Counted from the stretch's first letter, positions 16,311 through 25,886 are shown. The stretch is 64,000 nucleotides of DNA from Bog-756 sp963727075 (GCA_963727075.1 CAVSET010000001.1:737285-801284); one strand, 5' to 3'. The notes: generated from the sequence alone by a model not told the origin. A program made the numbers and translations.

Positions 16311-16811
16311 TCACCGATGCCTTCGTCGACGTGCGCGACCCGTGTCGGTCAAGCGCTCGATCAACCGGTCGACAAAGGCAACCTGACCCTTCACCAGCTT
16401 CTGTCGTGCCACCGCCGCCGGCAACCATTGCGCCCGGTCCACTTCCGGGAAGGACCGACGCCGGCCCGAGCGTGGCGGCCACTCCATCTCGAACTCGTTG
16501 CTGAGGAGGTGTTCGACTTCGAACCGTGGCGACTCGACGGCCCACACCCTGACCAGCTTGCCGCCCGGCTGCTTGACCTGGCCCAGATCGAGGCGAGGTC
16601 CCGGCGGAGCCGGCACGCCGAGCTCTTCGGCAAACTCCCGCTCGGCGGCAGCTGCCGGATCATCGAGCTCCTCGTACTCGCCCTTGGCGACCGACCACGC
16701 CCGGTGGTCCTTGGTGGCCCAGAAGGGGCCTCCGGGATGCACGATGAAGAGCTCGAGAACGTACTGGTTCGTGATCCGGTAGGGAAGAAGGCCGGCACTC
16801 AGCTTCGCCAC
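16311..16811 (-). CDS. NUDIX hydrolase
   Basis: 166 residues from ATG 16811. MAKLSAGLLPYRITN is typical of a NUDIX subgroup, and TKDHRAWSVAKGEYEELDDP runs into the Nudix box: G-x5-D-x7-REFAEELGV, with the first catalytic-box Glu replaced by Asp but REx2EE intact. VDRAQWLPAAVARQKLVKGQ near the end is also characteristic. The family hydrolyses nucleoside diphosphates linked to another moiety, using Mg2+; this subgroup's substrate is not known. It converges with the SRPBCC gene (20 bp apart) and is divergent from the broken propeller gene at 16853. Confidence 0.88.
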   Translation of the reverse strand: MAKLSAGLLPYRITNQYVLELFIVHPGGPFWATKDHRAWSVAKGEYEELDDPAAAAEREFAEELGVPAPPGPRLDLGQVKQPGGKLVRVWAVESPRFEVEHLLSNEFEMEWPPRSGRRRSFPEVDRAQWLPAAVARQKLVKGQVAFVDRLIERLTDTGRARRRRHR

Positions 16812-16852
16812 GCTTCCTCCTCACCCATCGACCCGGTTGGAGGGTACCGGTC

Positions 16853-18461
16853 GTGGACCGGCCCGGTCGTTCCCGTGCGCAGGCGCCGGTGCAGGCGCAG
16901 ACCGGGACGACCCATCGCCAGCCCCGCCTCGTCTCGACGGTGCTCGCGACGGTGGGGTCCGCCGGGGGGCCGACGGGTGGGGCGGCCGCCGCGGTACGAA
17001 CCACCGGCGCCACCAGCCAGGGGCTCCGTGCCACCCCCGGCCGGTGGGACCGGCCCTCCTATGGTCATGATGCCCAGCACACCTTCCACGGCCGGACGAC
17101 GCTGACCCAGCAGGCCGCCCGCAATCTGGAGTTGGCCTGGACGTTCCCGACCGGCGATGCCGTGACGGCCACCCCCACGGTCGTGGGCGGCTCGGTATAC
17201 GTCGGCTCGTGGGACGGGTACTTCTGCGACATCGCGCTCGGCCACCGGGCAGCTCCAGTGGAAATTCCGACTCAAGCCCCAGCCCGCCGTCACGCCGTAT
17301 CCGGGGGAGGTTCCCCGTGACGTCACCTCCGACGGGGGCCTGGTCACCCCCTCCGCGTGGTTCCAACCGGGCGGCGCGGGCCATCCCGACCTGGTGATCT
17401 TCGCCGGGGGGTACACGCTGTACGCGCTGAACGCGCAATCAGGGGCGCTCGTCTGGGAGCACGACTACACGGGCCTGCCCGAGCAGCCGCCGACCCCGAC
17501 CGGAGATTACACACGCGCATCTTCTCCTCTCCGTCTGTCTTCGACGGGAGGGTGATGTTCGGCGTGGACATCGACGGCGAACAGGGGCACAGGGGGTACG
17601 CGGTCGCCGCCAGCCTCCTGACCGGCAGCCCGGTGTGGGAGTTCCAGACGGATGCCAACGCCGAGGGGTTGGTCATGAACGACGGTTGCGGCAACGTCTG
17701 GTCGTCGGGCACCGTCATTCCGAACCTGTCCGAAGTGGTGTTCGACGTGGCCGACTGCAGCTCGAACTCGAACACCGGGCTGCCGACGGACGAATCCGTC
17801 TTCGCGCTCGACATCGGCGACGGCCATCTTGTCTGCTCCTACCGGCCGCCGCGGCCCGACCAGAACTGTGACCTGGACTTCGGTGCCACCGTCAATGCCG
17901 GGCTCGCCGTCGACGGCGATGCCACCTTCCTCGGAGTCGGGGCAAGGACGGCTCCTACTATTCGCTCGATCCCGCCACCGGCCGGCTGCGATGGACCACC
18001 AACGTCGTCTTCGGAGGGACCGCCGGGGGGTTCATCGGCACGACCGCCCACGACCGGGGCAAGGTCTACGGCTCGACGGCCATCGGCGATGTCGGCAACC
18101 CGACGGTCTTCGATCCCAGCAACCCGCGGGACACGAAGTTCCAGGAGCCGAGGGTCCACGCCTTCGATGCCCGCACCGGCCAGGTGATCTGGGAGAGCTC
18201 ACAGGCCGCCTCCTTCGCGCCCACCACGGTGGCCCGGAACATGACCTTCAACTGCCTCGCCTCCGGAACGCCGCGCAGGTCCGTGATGCGACCGCCGGCA
18301 CCCTGGTCAGTGAGCTGGCTACACCGGTGGCCTGCTGATCGGGCATCGCCACTGTCGGCAATGCCCTGGTTCTGGGTACCGGCACCTCAGCCGTCGGCTC
18401 ACCCGATGCCGTATTGGCCTTCACACCCGGAGGCAAGCCGCCCCGGGTGCCCGGTAGCTAG
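16853..18461 (+). pseudogene. PQQ-like beta-propeller (alcohol dehydrogenase-like) protein, multiple frameshifts
   Basis: A single propeller protein of roughly 530 residues can be pieced together from several frames. From GTG 16853 an Ala/Gly-rich leader is followed by DRPSYGHDAQHTFHG and AWTFPTGDAVTATPTVVGG, the standard first PQQ blade. Frame changes occur near 17230, 17510, 17940 and 18270-18350. Later blades are VIFAGGYTLYALNAQSGALV, SYYSLDPATGRLRWTTNVVF, KVYGSTAIGDVGNPTV and VHAFDARTGQVIWESS, ending VLAFTPGGKPPRVPGS with TAG at 18459-18461. The fold is that of polyvinyl-alcohol/PQQ-dependent dehydrogenases, secreted or periplasmic, but no catalytic Asp or Ca2+ site can be judged. Overlaps the convergent DUF2510 gene in the sequence GCTAGC. 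Confidence 0.7.
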
Positions 18462-19717
18462 CGGTCGGCTCTGATTCGACGCATCCGACGTCGCGCTGAG
18501 CGCGAGGTTGCTCCCGTCGCATTCGCCACCAGTTGGAGCGCCTTGCGCCAGGCTTCGGGCGTGTTGACCTCGTGCGCGGTGGCGACGATGTCCTTCAGCT
18601 CCTGAGCCCTCTGCTCCGCCTCGGTGGCTCCCTGCACCGCCACCTTGGCCGCGTCGGCGGCGGCCTGAGCAGCCTTGGACGTCTCCCGGACCACTTCCTT
18701 CGCCTCCGTCTCGGCCTGGGTGGCCACGCGGGCCTCACGTTCGGCTTCCTCGGCCGCCCGCGTCTTCTGTTGTGCCAACTGGGTCGCTTCGGCTGCCACC
18801 TGCATGGTTTGGGCCATCTCCGAGACGACGATGGCGGCCTGTGCGGCCTGCTTCCATGCCTCTGGCGTACCGACGGCCTTCGCCCGGGCGACCGCTGTCT
18901 CGGTCATCGCCGCCCAGTTGCGGATCTCGTCGTCCCCCTGGGCGCTCGTCGATCTCCCCGCTGAGTCAGCTCGGCGGGTGGCGGCATCGTCGAGGCCACC
19001 GTTGTCATCCTTGTCATCCTCGACACCCGCGTCATCCTGGCCCAGTGCGGCCACCAGTGACCCGGTCGCCCCGCCATCTTCTGGGCCCTTCACCTGTCCC
19101 GGTCGGTGTGCCGCCGTCCTGGTCGCACCGTTGTCACCAAGTTGCCTCGGGAAGGGACGAGCCGGGTTGGAGGTGGCCGCGGCCGCCGGTGTGGGTTTGG
19201 TGGCCGCATCGGCCGGGAGCGGAGCCGAGGGAGGAGATCCGCCCGTCACCTTCCCGCCGCCGCCGGTGAGGGCCCGGGGCTGGCCGAACGGGGTCCCGAT
19301 CGATTGGGCTGGTGCGGGGCGGTCGGTGCTGGTGAGCGAGCCCGTCGACCCACGGTCGTCCTGTCGGCTCTTGGCGGCCGCCTCGGCCTCGTCTGCGTCG
19401 CCGGCCCGGGCATGGACATGGAGGACCTGACCGGTCAGGTGGAAGCCGTCCCAATACCGCATCAGCCCGGGGTTGGTGGCGTCGGGATACCACCCGGCCT
19501 GCGCATCATCGGGCAACTGGACCTCCGGAGTGGCATCGGGGACCTGGGGAGCGACCACCAGGCTGCCGCGAGCTTCATCGGGGGGCGAACCCTCGGTGGC
19601 GGACGAACCCTCGGCGGCGGGCTCCGCCGCAAAGAACTCCTCGATCACATTGGGGGCGTGGAAGTCCGCTTCCTTCCCGCCATCCTTGTGGCGGCGTGCA
19701 AAGGGCCGTGATGCCAT
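18458..19717 (-). CDS. DUF2510 protein with long Ala/Glu coiled coil
   Basis: 419 residues from ATG 19717. A DUF2510 motif (AGWYPDATNPGLMRYWDGFH, about residues 74-93) is followed by a low-complexity Pro/Ala/Gly/Asp linker (100-260) and a heptad-rich helix (about 270-400) with many A-x-x-A-x-x-A steps, for example AAIVVSEMAQTMQVAAEATQ. A short motif occurs at both ends of the helix: GTPEAWKQAAQAA and NTPEAWRKALQLVANATG. There is no membrane segment. DUF2510 modules are common in actinobacterial membrane-associated proteins and usually precede helices; the role is unknown. The last residues are very basic (RSARRRMRRIR), possibly nucleic-acid or membrane binding. Confidence 0.8.
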   Translation of the reverse strand: MASRPFARRHKDGGKEADFHAPNVIEEFFAAEPAAEGSSATEGSPPDEARGSLVVAPQVPDATPEVQLPDDAQAGWYPDATNPGLMRYWDGFHLTGQVLHVHARAGDADEAEAAAKSRQDDRGSTGSLTSTDRPAPAQSIGTPFGQPRALTGGGGKVTGGSPPSAPLPADAATKPTPAAAATSNPARPFPRQLGDNGATRTAAHRPGQVKGPEDGGATGSLVAALGQDDAGVEDDKDDNGGLDDAATRRADSAGRSTSAQGDDEIRNWAAMTETAVARAKAVGTPEAWKQAAQAAIVVSEMAQTMQVAAEATQLAQQKTRAAEEAEREARVATQAETEAKEVVRETSKAAQAAADAAKVAVQGATEAEQRAQELKDIVATAHEVNTPEAWRKALQLVANATGATSRSARRRMRRIRADR

Positions 19718-19839
19718 AGCTCATCTGTCGGCCCCATTGGCCGTTACCTTGAGCGGCCGGACGGGTTGGGGCGCGGATCCCACTCGGAGTCCGAGGCAAA
19801 CTCCTGCTCAAGGTGGGTGCCGGTTGGGCCGATACCCCC

Positions 19840-20658
19840 ATGGTGAAGAAGCAGGCACCATCGCCCCCCGAGGTGACGGCGGCTCCATCGGTCCCTCATC
19901 TGGACATGGGCGGTGCCGGTACGCTCGTCTTCCAACCGGCGGTGGACCTGGCGACCGGGCGCCTGCTCGGCTTCGAGGCTCTGCTCCGGTGGCACGACTC
20001 GACCGGTCGCGACATCCCGCCGGGAACCCTCATCCCCTGGGCGGAGAGCCATGGGCAGATGAACGAGCTCAATGCCTGGATCCTCTTCGAGGCCTGCACG
20101 CAGGCCGCCAGGTGGCCGTCGGACATGCAGCTGGCGGTGAACTGCTCGGTCACCCAGCTCCACCGGGGCACTGCGGCGATGGCGACGGCGTCGGCCCTCG
20201 AGCGATCCGGCCTCAATCCCGATCGACTGACCGTGGAGGTCACCGAAGCCTCGATGACCGACGACGAAGCCGCCGCCGACCTCCAGGTCATGACCCGTCT
20301 CGGCATCCAGTTGACGGTGGACGACGTGGGGACCGACTGGTCCGTCGTCGACAACTCGAAGGACTCGGTGGTGAACACGGTCAAGATTCACGGATCCCTC
20401 ATCGCCGGCCTGGCCGACCCCGACGGGCAGAGCCGGGCCATCGTCGAGAAGATCGTGACGCTGTGCCGGTCACGCGGCATCTGCACGGTGGCCGAAGCGG
20501 TGGAGACGGCCGAGCAGGTGGTCGTGCTGCGGGAGATCGGAGCGGAGACCGCTCAGGGCTACTTCTTCTCGCCACCGCTCACGGCCAACGAGGCGGCCGA
20601 CCTCGCCGGCATGAGCCCGCGTGCCCGGTTCGCCCTGTCCGCCCCGCCCATCCCCTAG
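19840..20658 (+). CDS. EAL domain cyclic-di-GMP phosphodiesterase
   Basis: 272 residues from ATG 19840; an in-frame GTG at 19813 is an alternative. A lone EAL domain fills the protein. The signature loop is FEALLRW (EAL at about 46-48); further conserved sites are QLAVNCS (Asn ligand), LTVEVTEAS (E-x-T-E), TVDDVGTDWS (tandem Asp), VKIHGS (Lys), VAEAVETAEQ (catalytic Glu) and AQGYFFSPPL. Loop 6 is DDVGTDWS instead of the usual DDFGTGYS and KID has become KIH, so activity is probable but not certain. It would hydrolyse c-di-GMP to pGpG in the cytoplasm. No sensor domain is attached. Divergent from the DUF2510 gene across 122 bp. Confidence 0.9.
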   Translation: MVKKQAPSPPEVTAAPSVPHLDMGGAGTLVFQPAVDLATGRLLGFEALLRWHDSTGRDIPPGTLIPWAESHGQMNELNAWILFEACTQAARWPSDMQLAVNCSVTQLHRGTAAMATASALERSGLNPDRLTVEVTEASMTDDEAAADLQVMTRLGIQLTVDDVGTDWSVVDNSKDSVVNTVKIHGSLIAGLADPDGQSRAIVEKIVTLCRSRGICTVAEAVETAEQVVVLREIGAETAQGYFFSPPLTANEAADLAGMSPRARFALSAPPIP

Positions 20659-20789
20659 CGCCTCGCCGGTGGACAGACCCGTACGGGGATCCCCGAGCCT
20701 CGGCTCCCACCTGGGTCCGGGTGGTCCGGTACCATCGCCGCGGCCGAGCCGGCGACGGCACGTGTGGTCGGGACAACAGAGGACGGACG

Positions 20790-21449
20790 ATGGAAGACCG
20801 GATCACGGCCGTGATCTACCTGGAGATGACGGACCGACCGCCCGACCGGTACGCCGACGAGCGCCTGCCCGAGGTGCTGTCGCAACCCGGCGTCGAACGG
20901 GCGACCTGGTGGGCCAACTGCGTGCCGTTCCGCACCGACCTCCCCCGGACGCTGCCCGAGTTCGCCGTCCTCGGCGTGTACGAGGCTGACCCGCGCTTCG
21001 AACCGCCGACCGGCCGCGCCATGCCCGACGACATCACCGGGCTCTGCTTCGACCACTACCCACGACCCGGCCAGGGGACCATCTCGGGCCGGCCGACCCT
21101 CGGCCTCGAGCTGGTGCTGATCAGCCCGCGCCGCCCCGAGGAGGGCCAGGCGCTCCGCGACTGGGGAGACTTCGTCCACATCCGCGACATCGCCGCGGCC
21201 TCGCCCGACCACTTCACCATGATCACGCCGTACGAGAATCGGGCACCGGGCTCGCCCCGCTTCATGCACCTCTACGAGCTCGACACCGACGATCCCGAAC
21301 CCGCCTTCTCGGAGATGACGCCCACCACCGTCGCCCGGGTCGGCGCCTACGGCACCCATCCGCTGCGGGAGTGGAGGGGTCACCCGGCCCTGGTCATCGA
21401 CTACGTCAACACCTTTCGCCGGCTCGGGGTCCGAGCCCGACCGGCCTGA
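20790..21449 (+). CDS. Conserved hypothetical protein, tandem ferredoxin-like halves suspected
   Basis: 219 residues from ATG 20790 with AGAGGA upstream. Begins MEDRITAVIYLEMTDRP; two similar parts appear, each with a strand-helix-strand layout and a phrase of the type FAVLGVYEADPRFEPPTGR in the first half and RFMHLYELDTDDPEPAF in the second. This looks like a dimeric alpha-beta barrel (EthD-like) duplication, but I cannot name the family. Cytoplasmic, no motifs. It is followed by the convergent YceH-like gene 7 bp away. Confidence 0.7.
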   Translation: MEDRITAVIYLEMTDRPPDRYADERLPEVLSQPGVERATWWANCVPFRTDLPRTLPEFAVLGVYEADPRFEPPTGRAMPDDITGLCFDHYPRPGQGTISGRPTLGLELVLISPRRPEEGQALRDWGDFVHIRDIAAASPDHFTMITPYENRAPGSPRFMHLYELDTDDPEPAFSEMTPTTVARVGAYGTHPLREWRGHPALVIDYVNTFRRLGVRARPA

Positions 21450-21456
21450 CCGGCCT

Positions 21457-22205
21457 TCACTCCCCGAGGCTGCGGCGGAGAGCGTCGAGTGACGAACCGA
21501 GCCCGTCGACCTGGCTTCGGAGCTCCACCACTTCGGCCGTGAGCAGGCCGACCCGGGCCTCGAGGTCGGTCGCCCTGTCTGCGGCGGCCGTCGGGGCCAT
21601 CGCTGGTGAGTCCTGACCGGCCTCCGTCGTCGGCGTCCGCAGGGGCGCGTCGCCAGACTCCACCACGCCCCCGCCCCCGATCCGGCCACACCGACGGCTC
21701 CCGCCAGGGTCGGCTCAGCGGCCAGCAACTGCTGCCAACGATCCTCCTTCTGACCCGGTTGGCGAGGCAGCAGCCGTGCCAAGGGCTCGGGGCGGCCGGC
21801 CAGCGCCTCGAGCTCCGCGTGCACCGTGCCCAGCGAGTCGAACGGCACCAGTCGCGCCGTGCGGGCCCGCAGCTCGCCCAACGTCTGGGGACCCCGGAGC
21901 AGGAGCACGGCCAGGAGAGCGACCCGAGGGGTGTCCAGCCCATGCACCTCATCGAGAACATGCCGGTAGCGTGTGACCGACTTACCGTGCGACGGCAGCA
22001 CGAACCGCACCAAGCGGAGCTCCTTGAGCTGGCCCAGCACCTGCTGCACCGCATCATCGTCCAAGCTCATGACCGGCTCCCGGTTGGTGGTCTGGTTGCA
22101 AGCGAGCACCAGGGCATTGGCGGTGAGCGGGTACTGCTGAGGGGTGGTGAGTTCCTTCTCCACCAGGCACCCCAGCACGCGGCCGCCTTCGGGAGTGATG
22201 GTCAC
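21457..22205 (-). CDS. YceH family protein (DUF480), one frameshift
   Basis: About 249 residues from GTG 22205. ITPEGGRVLGCLVEKELTTP, QYPLTANALVLACNQTTNRE and GLDTPRVALLAVLLLRGPQT match the YceH/DUF480 double winged-helix family almost to the letter. The frame breaks at the C-rich stretch 21660-21690, and the downstream frame supplies the usual C-terminal coiled end: ATDLEARVGLLTAEVVELRS and SSLDALRRSLGE. YceH is a cytoplasmic, DNA-binding-like protein of unknown role. The total length of 749 bp implies one missing base. Confidence 0.85.
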
Positions 22206-22346
22206 AGGGCCGAGACTAACCCGGTCGTCGAGACAGCTCGGGAGTGCTGGATGCCGGTCCGTGCCCATCCCGGAGAGCAGAGCCGCGAGCCCACCGTCGG
22301 GTCGGTGCCCGGTCATGGGAGGTCCCGTCCCGGTATACCGAAGGGG

Positions 22347-23192
22347 ATGACAAGCGAGCCCGTGCTGCTCGGCGGCCATTCGGTTCGCCGTATGGGCTTC
22401 GGCGCCATGCAACTTCCCGGACCCGGCGTGCTCGGGCCACCGAAGGACCGGGAGCAGGCCCTGGCCGTGATCCGCCGGGCGGTCGACGCCGGGGTGAACC
22501 ACATCGACACCGCCCAGTTCTATGGACCGGACGTGGCCAACGAGCTGCTCCGTGACGCCCTGTGCCCGTACCCCGACGACCTGGTCCTGGTGACAAAGGT
22601 CGGGGCCATGCGAGATGGCCAGGGTCGATGGCTGCCCGCCCAGCGGCCCGAGCAGCTGCGGGCCGGAGTCGAAGCCAATCTCGCCTCCCTCGGTCTGGAC
22701 CAGGTCCCCGTGGTCAACCTGCGCCTGGTCGAAGAGCCCGACGTCCCGCTGACCGAGCAGCTCGACCTGATGGAGAACCTGCGCCGGGAGGATCACATCG
22801 GGAGCATCGGACTGAGCAGTGTCGATCTGGACCAGTACCGTGTCGCTCGGTCGCGGGTCGAGGTGGCGTGCGTGCAGAATCCCTACAACCTGGCTGACAC
22901 CTCGGGGGAGGACGTCTTCGAGGCGTGCCGGTCCGACGGGGTCCCCTTTGTCCCGTTCTTCCCGCTGGACTCGGCCTTCCGAGCCGAGAACCCGGTGCTC
23001 TGCGCGCCGTCGGTGCAGGCGACGGCGGACCGGCTGGGCGCAACGCCGGCCCAGGTTGCTCTGGCCTGGCTGCTCCATCTGGCCCCACTGGTTCTGCTCA
23101 TCCCGGGCACCTCCTCGCTCTCGCACTTGGAGGAGAACCTGGCCGCCTCCGACCTCTCGCTCGACGACGAGGCGCTCGCGCTCCTCCCCTGA
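22347..23192 (+). CDS. Aldo/keto reductase family protein
   Basis: 281 residues from ATG 22347. The barrel pattern is clear: VRRMGFGAMQLPGPG, AVDAGVNHIDTAQFYGPDVA (catalytic Asp and Tyr), LVLVTKVGAMRD (Lys) and IGSIGLSSVDLDQYR. The segment that normally holds the catalytic His (DLxxxH) reads VVNLRLVEEPDVPL, with no His. The C-terminal NADP-binding loop is LVLLIPGTSSLSHLEENLAA, normal for the family. AKRs reduce carbonyls with NADPH in the cytoplasm; without the His the rate or substrate range may differ, as in other members with substitutions there. Divergent from the YceH gene. Confidence 0.9.
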   Translation: MTSEPVLLGGHSVRRMGFGAMQLPGPGVLGPPKDREQALAVIRRAVDAGVNHIDTAQFYGPDVANELLRDALCPYPDDLVLVTKVGAMRDGQGRWLPAQRPEQLRAGVEANLASLGLDQVPVVNLRLVEEPDVPLTEQLDLMENLRREDHIGSIGLSSVDLDQYRVARSRVEVACVQNPYNLADTSGEDVFEACRSDGVPFVPFFPLDSAFRAENPVLCAPSVQATADRLGATPAQVALAWLLHLAPLVLLIPGTSSLSHLEENLAASDLSLDDEALALLP

Positions 23193-23243
23193 GCCCGACA
23201 ACTAGCCTTCGACCGGAGAACCGAACTGGAGCGGGGAGCGGGC

Positions 23244-24140
23244 GTGGACGCTGATGGCAGCACGGTGCTCGAGTGGTTCGGGACCGCCACCTTCCGCATC
23301 CGGACGAACGGTGTGACCCTGTTCTTCGACGCCTATCTCGACCGCCTGCCCGGACTGGAGCCGGTCGGACTGACCACTGACGAAGTGGACGAGGCGGACT
23401 TCGTCTTCGTCAGCCATGCCCACTTCGACCATCTGTACGGCGCCGACGCCATCGCGCTGCGCACCGGAGCTACGGTAGTGGCGTCTCCCGAGAGTGCCCG
23501 CTTTCTCCGCGCCAGCGGTGTGCCCGAATCGCAGCTCCTCGTCGTCACGGGAGGTGAGACGGTCGATTGTGGCGGTGGCGTCCGGGTCCGCGTGTTGCCC
23601 GCCCTTCACTCGTGTCTCTTCGGACGGGGCGACCCGGACTCCGGGGTGTCCTGCCTCGGGGACCTGGACATGAGCGCCCAGGCCCGGGCGGCCAGGGTTG
23701 CCGAGTTGTTCGCCATGATGTCCCAAGCCCCGGAGCCCATCGGTGCCGCCCTGACCGCCATGCTCGAGAAGAGCTCGGCACATGACGGTGGTCAGCTGGC
23801 CTTCCTGCTCAACAACCGATCGGGCTCGGTCCTGGTCAGTGGCAGCGCCGGCTACTGGCGGGGCATCTTTGCCGACCTGCGCCCCGACGTCGCCCTCCTG
23901 GCCATCGCCGGGCGACCGAACGTGGACGGTGAGCCCTTTCAGGGGTCCGGCGCCCAGTTCGTGGCCGAGCAGGTGTCGATCCTCGGTCCCAAGCGAGTTG
24001 CCCTGTGCCACCACGACCCACTGGTGCCCGGTCTTCCGGGAGTGGACATCACCGCCGCCGGAACCGCCGTCCGGAACCAGACGCCGGCCGTCGACTACTT
24101 CGAGCTCAGCTATGCGACACCGGTCCCCTTGCTGGGCTGA
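23244..24140 (+). CDS. MBL fold metallo-hydrolase
   Basis: 298 residues from GTG 23244, preceded by GGGGAG. TVLEWFGTATFRIRTNGVTL begins the beta-lactamase-like sandwich, and VFVSHAHFDHLYGADAIA is the H-x-H-x-D-H zinc motif. ALHSCLFG supplies the next His, GSVLVSGSAGYW replaces the usual SGD strand, and RVALCHHDPLVPGLPGVD gives late His residues. It belongs to the UlaG-like branch of the superfamily by layout (LEWFGTATFRI). Substrate unknown. It follows the aldo/keto reductase gene by 51 bp in the same direction and converges with the Gfo/Idh gene. Confidence 0.88.
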   Translation: MDADGSTVLEWFGTATFRIRTNGVTLFFDAYLDRLPGLEPVGLTTDEVDEADFVFVSHAHFDHLYGADAIALRTGATVVASPESARFLRASGVPESQLLVVTGGETVDCGGGVRVRVLPALHSCLFGRGDPDSGVSCLGDLDMSAQARAARVAELFAMMSQAPEPIGAALTAMLEKSSAHDGGQLAFLLNNRSGSVLVSGSAGYWRGIFADLRPDVALLAIAGRPNVDGEPFQGSGAQFVAEQVSILGPKRVALCHHDPLVPGLPGVDITAAGTAVRNQTPAVDYFELSYATPVPLLG

Positions 24141-24158
24141 AGGCTGGCGCCCCAGGGG

Positions 24159-25250
24159 TCAGTCGAGCGACGCCGGGTCCACCCCGGTGCCGCCGGCGGC
24201 GCTGCTGGCGTAGGCAGCCAGGGCAAAGCGCAGCACGGAGACGGCCTCGTCGGTGCTCCACAGCAGCGGGCCTTTCCCGGTATGGAGCCAGCGCAGCCAA
24301 TGGCGTCCCGAATCCCGGAAGCTGCTGGCCCAATCGTCATCCAGCGCGTGGTAGGAGCGCATCTTCCCGTCGGCGTAGACCTCGAGGCTCGGCTGCTGGA
24401 TCCCCCGGCCCGTGCAGCGGTTGACCCGGGCGTAGCCTCGCCGGCCGGTCACCTCCCAACGCTCATCGTTGGTGTAGTAGTCGGAGCGGAGGTACATGTC
24501 GGGCGCCAGCGTGATGTCCCAGACACCGCGGATCCCGCTCTGGTGCTCCCACACCAAGGTGGAGGGGGCGTCGATCTCGATCCCGGGCATCACCTCGGTC
24601 CCCCCGACCCAGGCCCGGACTTCGCGGAGCGGACCGAAGAGCCAGAGGGCGGTGGCCAGCTTGTGCCAGCCGTCGTCGAACACCAGGATGCCGCGGCCCT
24701 GGCGGATCTGGCGGAACTGCCACTCGTAGCTGCTCCCCGGGACGTCCCATCCCCCCAGACCGCTGGCCACCATCTTCAGGTGGTAGCCACTGACCTCGCC
24801 GATCTCGCCTGACTCGACGGTCTCCTTGAGCCTGACCAACGGCTCGTAGAAGATGTAATTCTCCATGACCCGGAGCTGACGGTCGGCGGCCTTGGCCGCA
24901 TCGAGCAGCTGATGCGCGCTGACCAGGTCGTTGCACATCGGCTTCTGCAGGTTGACGTGCCAGCCGTGGCCGAGCAGCTCGGTGACCCCGTCGACATGCA
25001 AGGGAATGGGCAACAGCGCCTCGACCGCATCGACCTCGACACCACTGGCGGCCAGCTCGGCGATGGATGCGAACGTCCGGGCGGCCGGCCAGTCCGCCTG
25101 ACGCTCCGTGCGGCGCTCCTCGCTCGGATCGACCAGGGCCACCACCTCGACGTCGGGATTGTCGACATAGGCGCGCATGTTGAGGTCGTAGATGCGACCG
25201 AGGCCGACGAACGCGGCCCGCACCGGGCGGTCATAGGGAACAAAGGTCAT
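24159..25250 (-). CDS. Gfo/Idh/MocA family oxidoreductase
   Basis: 363 residues from ATG 25250. VRAAFVGLGRIYDLNMRAYV is a Rossmann start, though the usual GxGxxG is GLGRIY; VDAVEALLPIPLHVDGVTEL and HVNLQKPMCNDL match the family's PTPxH and EKP motifs (here QKP). The C-terminal domain carries GILVFDDGWHKLATALWLFG with the D-x-x-x-H pair, and later WEVTGRRGYARVNR. These enzymes oxidise or reduce sugars, inositols or related compounds with NAD(P). It ends 19 bp from the MBL gene. Substrate unknown. Confidence 0.92.
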   Translation of the reverse strand: MTFVPYDRPVRAAFVGLGRIYDLNMRAYVDNPDVEVVALVDPSEERRTERQADWPAARTFASIAELAASGVEVDAVEALLPIPLHVDGVTELLGHGWHVNLQKPMCNDLVSAHQLLDAAKAADRQLRVMENYIFYEPLVRLKETVESGEIGEVSGYHLKMVASGLGGWDVPGSSYEWQFRQIRQGRGILVFDDGWHKLATALWLFGPLREVRAWVGGTEVMPGIEIDAPSTLVWEHQSGIRGVWDITLAPDMYLRSDYYTNDERWEVTGRRGYARVNRCTGRGIQQPSLEVYADGKMRSYHALDDDWASSFRDSGRHWLRWLHTGKGPLLWSTDEAVSVLRFALAAYASSAAGGTGVDPASLD

Positions 25251-25424
25251 CGTCAGCCCATCTCCTCCACCATCTCGACACCAGGGATCCTCGACCGACC
25301 GACTGGTGCCCCGGGATCAAGGCCTGCTCGGCCAAACACTATGCGAAGCTGACTGCGGTCAACGGAGGCTGCCCACCCTCCCGATTCCGCGGTCCGCGCC
25401 CGACGGGCCCTTAGGTACCCGGTG

Positions 25425-25886
25425 TCATGACCTTTGATCGTTGCCACGGTCTGGCAACCGTTCGTGGGACGGCACCCGGCCGCGCTTGAGCGGGTGCTTC
25501 AGATGGCGGCTGGCTGATCGCCGTTGCCCAGGCGAGCTTGGCCCACTGCCGACGACGTTCGCTGTCCTCTGACGGTGCGGGGCCCCGGCACCCGGCGCGG
25601 TGGCGGCGGTCGTCAGGCAACAGGTCGAGTCGGGCGTCGAGGCCGCGGCGGCCCGGCCGGTCTGGGCCCTCGGCCCAGCCCGAGCACTCCTCGGCCCCGT
25701 GGCACGATCCACCGGTGAGCGGCGGGTCGCCGCAGTGGACAGGTGGGCAGCCAATCCCATGTCCGGAGCCCTTGCCGTCGGAGAGGCCGCGGGCGTCGGT
25801 TGCCCGCCGAGGGTCACGATGGCGGTGATGCCGACGGCCGTGGCGCCGCCGATGACCGCCACCAGGACGGTTGTCCAGCTGATCAT
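25425..25886 (-). CDS. Possible small membrane-anchored protein
   Basis: 153 residues from ATG 25886, chosen because AGGAAG lies 7 bp upstream. MISWTTVLVAVIGGATAVGI is a good membrane helix at the start. The rest is Pro/Ala/Arg-rich, disordered-looking and has no motif (for example ARAGPRAQTGRAAAASTPDS), so its C-terminal part may be a frameshift product. It is divergent from the K+ channel gene. Real start region probable; full length doubtful. Confidence 0.45.
   Translation of the reverse strand: MISWTTVLVAVIGGATAVGITAIVTLGGQPTPAASPTARAPDMGLAAHLSTAATRRSPVDRATGPRSARAGPRAQTGRAAAASTPDSTCCLTTAATAPGAGAPHRQRTANVVGSGPSSPGQRRSASRHLKHPLKRGRVPSHERLPDRGNDQRS

Noticed and set aside
20655..23201. 848-codon minus-strand open frame
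   Set aside because: Only the middle part (22205 to about 21670) is protein-like, namely YceH; the ends are antisense to the aldo/keto reductase and hypothetical genes.
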